Shown piece by piece: positions 6,110 to 7,517 of a DNA stretch of 7,517 nucleotides. A program made the translations under genes and the position numbers. Position 1 is the first letter of the stretch. Each line of letters starts with the position of its first letter. The stretch spans positions 1,067 through 8,583 of the forward strand of contig DZCT01000203.1 in NCBI GenBank assembly GCA_022736535.1. Direction: 5' to 3'. Under the pieces are notes generated by a model. It was given only the letters and a program-made list of their open reading frames with translations, was not told where the DNA came from and searched no databases. The stretch is from Desulfatirhabdium butyrativorans (lineage in GTDB: Bacteria; Desulfobacterota; Desulfobacteria; Desulfobacterales; JAIFKL01).

Positions 6110-6115
6110 AAGGAG
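6110..6115 (+). promoter_or_regulatory. Ribosome binding site of the vWA-OmpA gene
   Basis: AAGGAG lies 8 nt before the ATG at 6124. It is a near-perfect Shine-Dalgarno site and fixes this start, which also opens directly into a signal peptide. Confidence 0.9.
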
Positions 6116-6123
6116 ATGAAAAG

Positions 6124-7371
6124 ATGAAGATTCAAGGATGTCGGATGCTGACGCCGGGAATGCTGATACTGGGAATGCTTGTTTTTTTCCCCCTGTGCAG
6201 CGTCTCAGCGCAAAACCTCAAACCCGTGCTGATCCTTGCCGATGTATCCGGTTCCATGCAGGATAAGACAGAAGGCTATTATCAGAGCGACCGGAATCCT
6301 GAAGACAGGGCAAAGGTTCATGTTCTCAAAGAACTGCTGGCGAGAATAACCCCGCAACTTTCCTGCTACAGCGGCATTTACCGATTCCGATACCTGTCCG
6401 GCGACAGCAGGATGTATGAAATCTTTATGCCGATAGCCGCCTATAATTACCGAGACAGGGCAGAGCGGATTCAGAAAGAATTTGGCACAGATTATGCCAC
6501 GTTCAACCGCCGCACGCCCATAGCCGACATGTTGCGTCAGTTGGATGAGCAGGAACTCGGAAAAATAAACGGCAGAATAACATTGCTGCTGATTTCCGAC
6601 GGCAGGGAAAGTTTTTATGCGCCTGAAGACAACAAAGGTCCGCTCGCGGCAATTCGCAGTCTCAAGGAAAAATACGGCGCGGAACTGACGTTGCATACTG
6701 TTTTCGTGCCGCAGCAACCGGAGAGCGACGCGGCTGATAAAAAGGGAAAAGAATTGCTGGAAAATATGGCAAAAGACGGGGAAGGACGCTGTTTTTCCGC
6801 TGTAGAACTGCTGAAAGAATCCCGAGAGGTGACAGAACTTTGCGATTTGCTCTGTGAGAAAAAAGTTGAAGAAGTCAGAGCGGCTCCGCCTGCTGCCGAG
6901 CCGGTGCTGGAAAAGCCCGTTGTCGTGCCTGTTATTCCACCCGCGGGTCCGTCAGATGCGGACGGCGACGGCGTGTATGATGAGCAGGATGAATGCCCGG
7001 ACACGCCTCGGGGCGCACGAGTCAATATCAAAGGCTGCTGGGTGCTGGAAGGTCTGCTGTTTGCTTTTGACAAGTGGGATATTCGTCCGCAATATTATCC
7101 GAATTTGGATGAAGTGGTCGTTATTCTGAAGAAAAATCCGAGTCTTAAAGCGGAAATTCAGGGACATACGGATAATAAGGGAACGGCAGTATATAACGAA
7201 AAACTTTCCCGCAAGCGTGCAGAGTCGGTGAAGGCATATCTTGTGAACAGAGGAATTGCGTCGGAACGGCTTTCAACATCGGGTTACGGGTTCACAAAAC
7301 CGGTTGCGCCGAATACCTCAAATGAAGGCAGAGCATTGAACCGCCGGGTGGAACTGAAACCGATCCGGTAG
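6124..7371 (+). CDS. Exported vWA-TSP3-OmpA family protein
   Basis: A 415-residue envelope protein. Residues 1-29 form a signal peptide (hydrophobic core MLILGMLVFF, probable cleavage after VSA); the Cys at 25 lacks a lipobox, so a lipoprotein is unlikely. A von Willebrand factor A domain covers about 34-245 with an apparently complete metal-ion site: DVSGS (D40, S42, S44), T131 and D159 in LLLISDG. A Pro/Val-rich linker (252-276) leads to a thrombospondin type-3-like calcium motif, DADGDGVYDEQDECPDTP (278-295). The OmpA C-terminal domain (308-415) follows, with GHTD (D350) and LSRKRAESV (R365) at the spacing used to bind diaminopimelate in peptidoglycan. There is no N-terminal beta-barrel, so it is best seen as a periplasmic or envelope protein tethered to peptidoglycan, with vWA binding a partner. 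It is divergent from the kinase gene, so a functional link is possible but unproven. The partner of the vWA domain is unknown. Confidence 0.92.
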   Translation: MKIQGCRMLTPGMLILGMLVFFPLCSVSAQNLKPVLILADVSGSMQDKTEGYYQSDRNPEDRAKVHVLKELLARITPQLSCYSGIYRFRYLSGDSRMYEIFMPIAAYNYRDRAERIQKEFGTDYATFNRRTPIADMLRQLDEQELGKINGRITLLLISDGRESFYAPEDNKGPLAAIRSLKEKYGAELTLHTVFVPQQPESDAADKKGKELLENMAKDGEGRCFSAVELLKESREVTELCDLLCEKKVEEVRAAPPAAEPVLEKPVVVPVIPPAGPSDADGDGVYDEQDECPDTPRGARVNIKGCWVLEGLLFAFDKWDIRPQYYPNLDEVVVILKKNPSLKAEIQGHTDNKGTAVYNEKLSRKRAESVKAYLVNRGIASERLSTSGYGFTKPVAPNTSNEGRALNRRVELKPIR

Positions 7372-7393
7372 TCAGGATAATCAAAAAAGTTCT

Positions 7394-7420
7394 CGCAAAG
7401 AACGCAGAGGGCGCAAAGTT
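7394..7420. repeat. CGCAAAG-type 9-bp tandem repeat
   Basis: Three 9-bp units: CGCAAAGAA, CGCAGAGGG and CGCAAAGTT. It lies 22 bases after the vWA-OmpA stop codon. No terminator was recognised between this gene and the repeat. Confidence 0.7.
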
Positions 7421-7423
7421 TCT

Positions 7424-7448
7424 CGTTCCCACGCTCCGCGTGGGAACG
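7424..7448. repeat. Perfect palindromic repeat with 11-bp arms
   Basis: CGTTCCCACGC (7424-7434) and GCGTGGGAACG (7438-7448) enclose a 3-base loop TCC. I recall this palindrome as a dispersed intergenic sequence in several filamentous or complex bacteria; that is memory, not a search. It could fold at the 3' end of the vWA-OmpA transcript, but there is no T tract, so it would act as an RNA-end stabiliser rather than a classic terminator. Confidence 0.85.
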
Positions 7449-7464
7449 TCCCCGGCAATTGTAG

Positions 7465-7486
7465 GGGTAAGCCCCTGTGCTTACCC
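7465..7486. repeat. Palindromic repeat GGGTAAGC...GCTTACCC
   Basis: Eight-base perfect arms (7465-7472 and 7479-7486) enclose CCCTGT. A further GGGCAACC-type sequence begins at 7508 and runs off the window, probably the left arm of a third palindrome. The 146 bases after the vWA-OmpA gene hold only such repeats and no coding frame. Confidence 0.75.
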
Positions 7487-7517
7487 TTAATCGGACGTTC
7501 AGAAAAAGGGCAACCGC

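Noticed and set aside
6124..6198. Lipoprotein signal for the vWA-OmpA protein
   Set aside because: The sequence before Cys25 is FPL, which does not fit a lipobox; VSA-Q fits ordinary signal peptidase cleavage.
6205..7073. Two minus-strand open frames opposite the vWA-OmpA gene
   Set aside because: They are shadows of a gene with firm domain evidence and a strong ribosome site; their translations show no domain pattern.
7424..7448. Intrinsic terminator of the vWA-OmpA gene
   Set aside because: The hairpin is strong but no T tract follows on either strand, and similar palindromes occur as dispersed repeats.

Overview
The window looks like chromosomal DNA of a Gram-negative bacterium with a complex genome. 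A Desulfobacterota lineage (Desulfonema or multicellular magnetotactic type) is my best guess. The basis is the gene content (SdrD-B-like surface protein, a very large hybrid kinase, an OmpA-type protein with a thrombospondin-type-3 calcium motif) and the style of the intergenic repeats. The lineage is an inference from pattern memory, not from an alignment.

Layout: (1) 1-1304, plus strand: the 3' part of a secreted, calcium-site-rich repeat protein with SdrD-B-like units and a DUF11-like final domain; its start lies outside the window. (2) 1305-1391: a compact bidirectional terminator made of short repeats, which also carries the stop codon of the convergent gene. (3) 1357-5637, minus strand: a 1426-residue soluble hybrid histidine kinase, FHA-GAF-PAS-GAF-HisKA-HATPase-REC-REC-HPt. 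(4) 5638-6123: a divergent intergenic region with two candidate promoters, an AT-rich core and two GC-rich inverted-repeat elements, one in each predicted 5' leader. (5) 6124-7371, plus strand: an exported vWA-TSP3-OmpA protein predicted to bind peptidoglycan. (6) 7372-7517: a cluster of dispersed palindromic repeats running off the window.

The most striking signal is a set of short elements built on a 7-bp period. They occur between the genes and also, in frame, inside the catalytic half of the kinase. Five internal copies or arrays disrupt the HATPase domain, the HATPase-REC1 linker, REC1, REC2 and the HPt tail; a sixth forms the extreme C-terminus. Two internal copies share 32 of 33 bases and encode nearly the same peptide. 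All key catalytic residues of the kinase are nevertheless intact, so the insertions seem to be tolerated in loops and linkers. The sensory half of the same gene has none.

Functionally, the kinase is a cytosolic multi-step phosphorelay protein that may also read phosphothreonine through FHA. The flanking genes encode envelope or surface proteins. The divergent arrangement makes the vWA-OmpA gene a plausible neighbour in function, but nothing in the sequence proves regulation of one by the other. No tRNA, rRNA, CRISPR array or transposase was seen.
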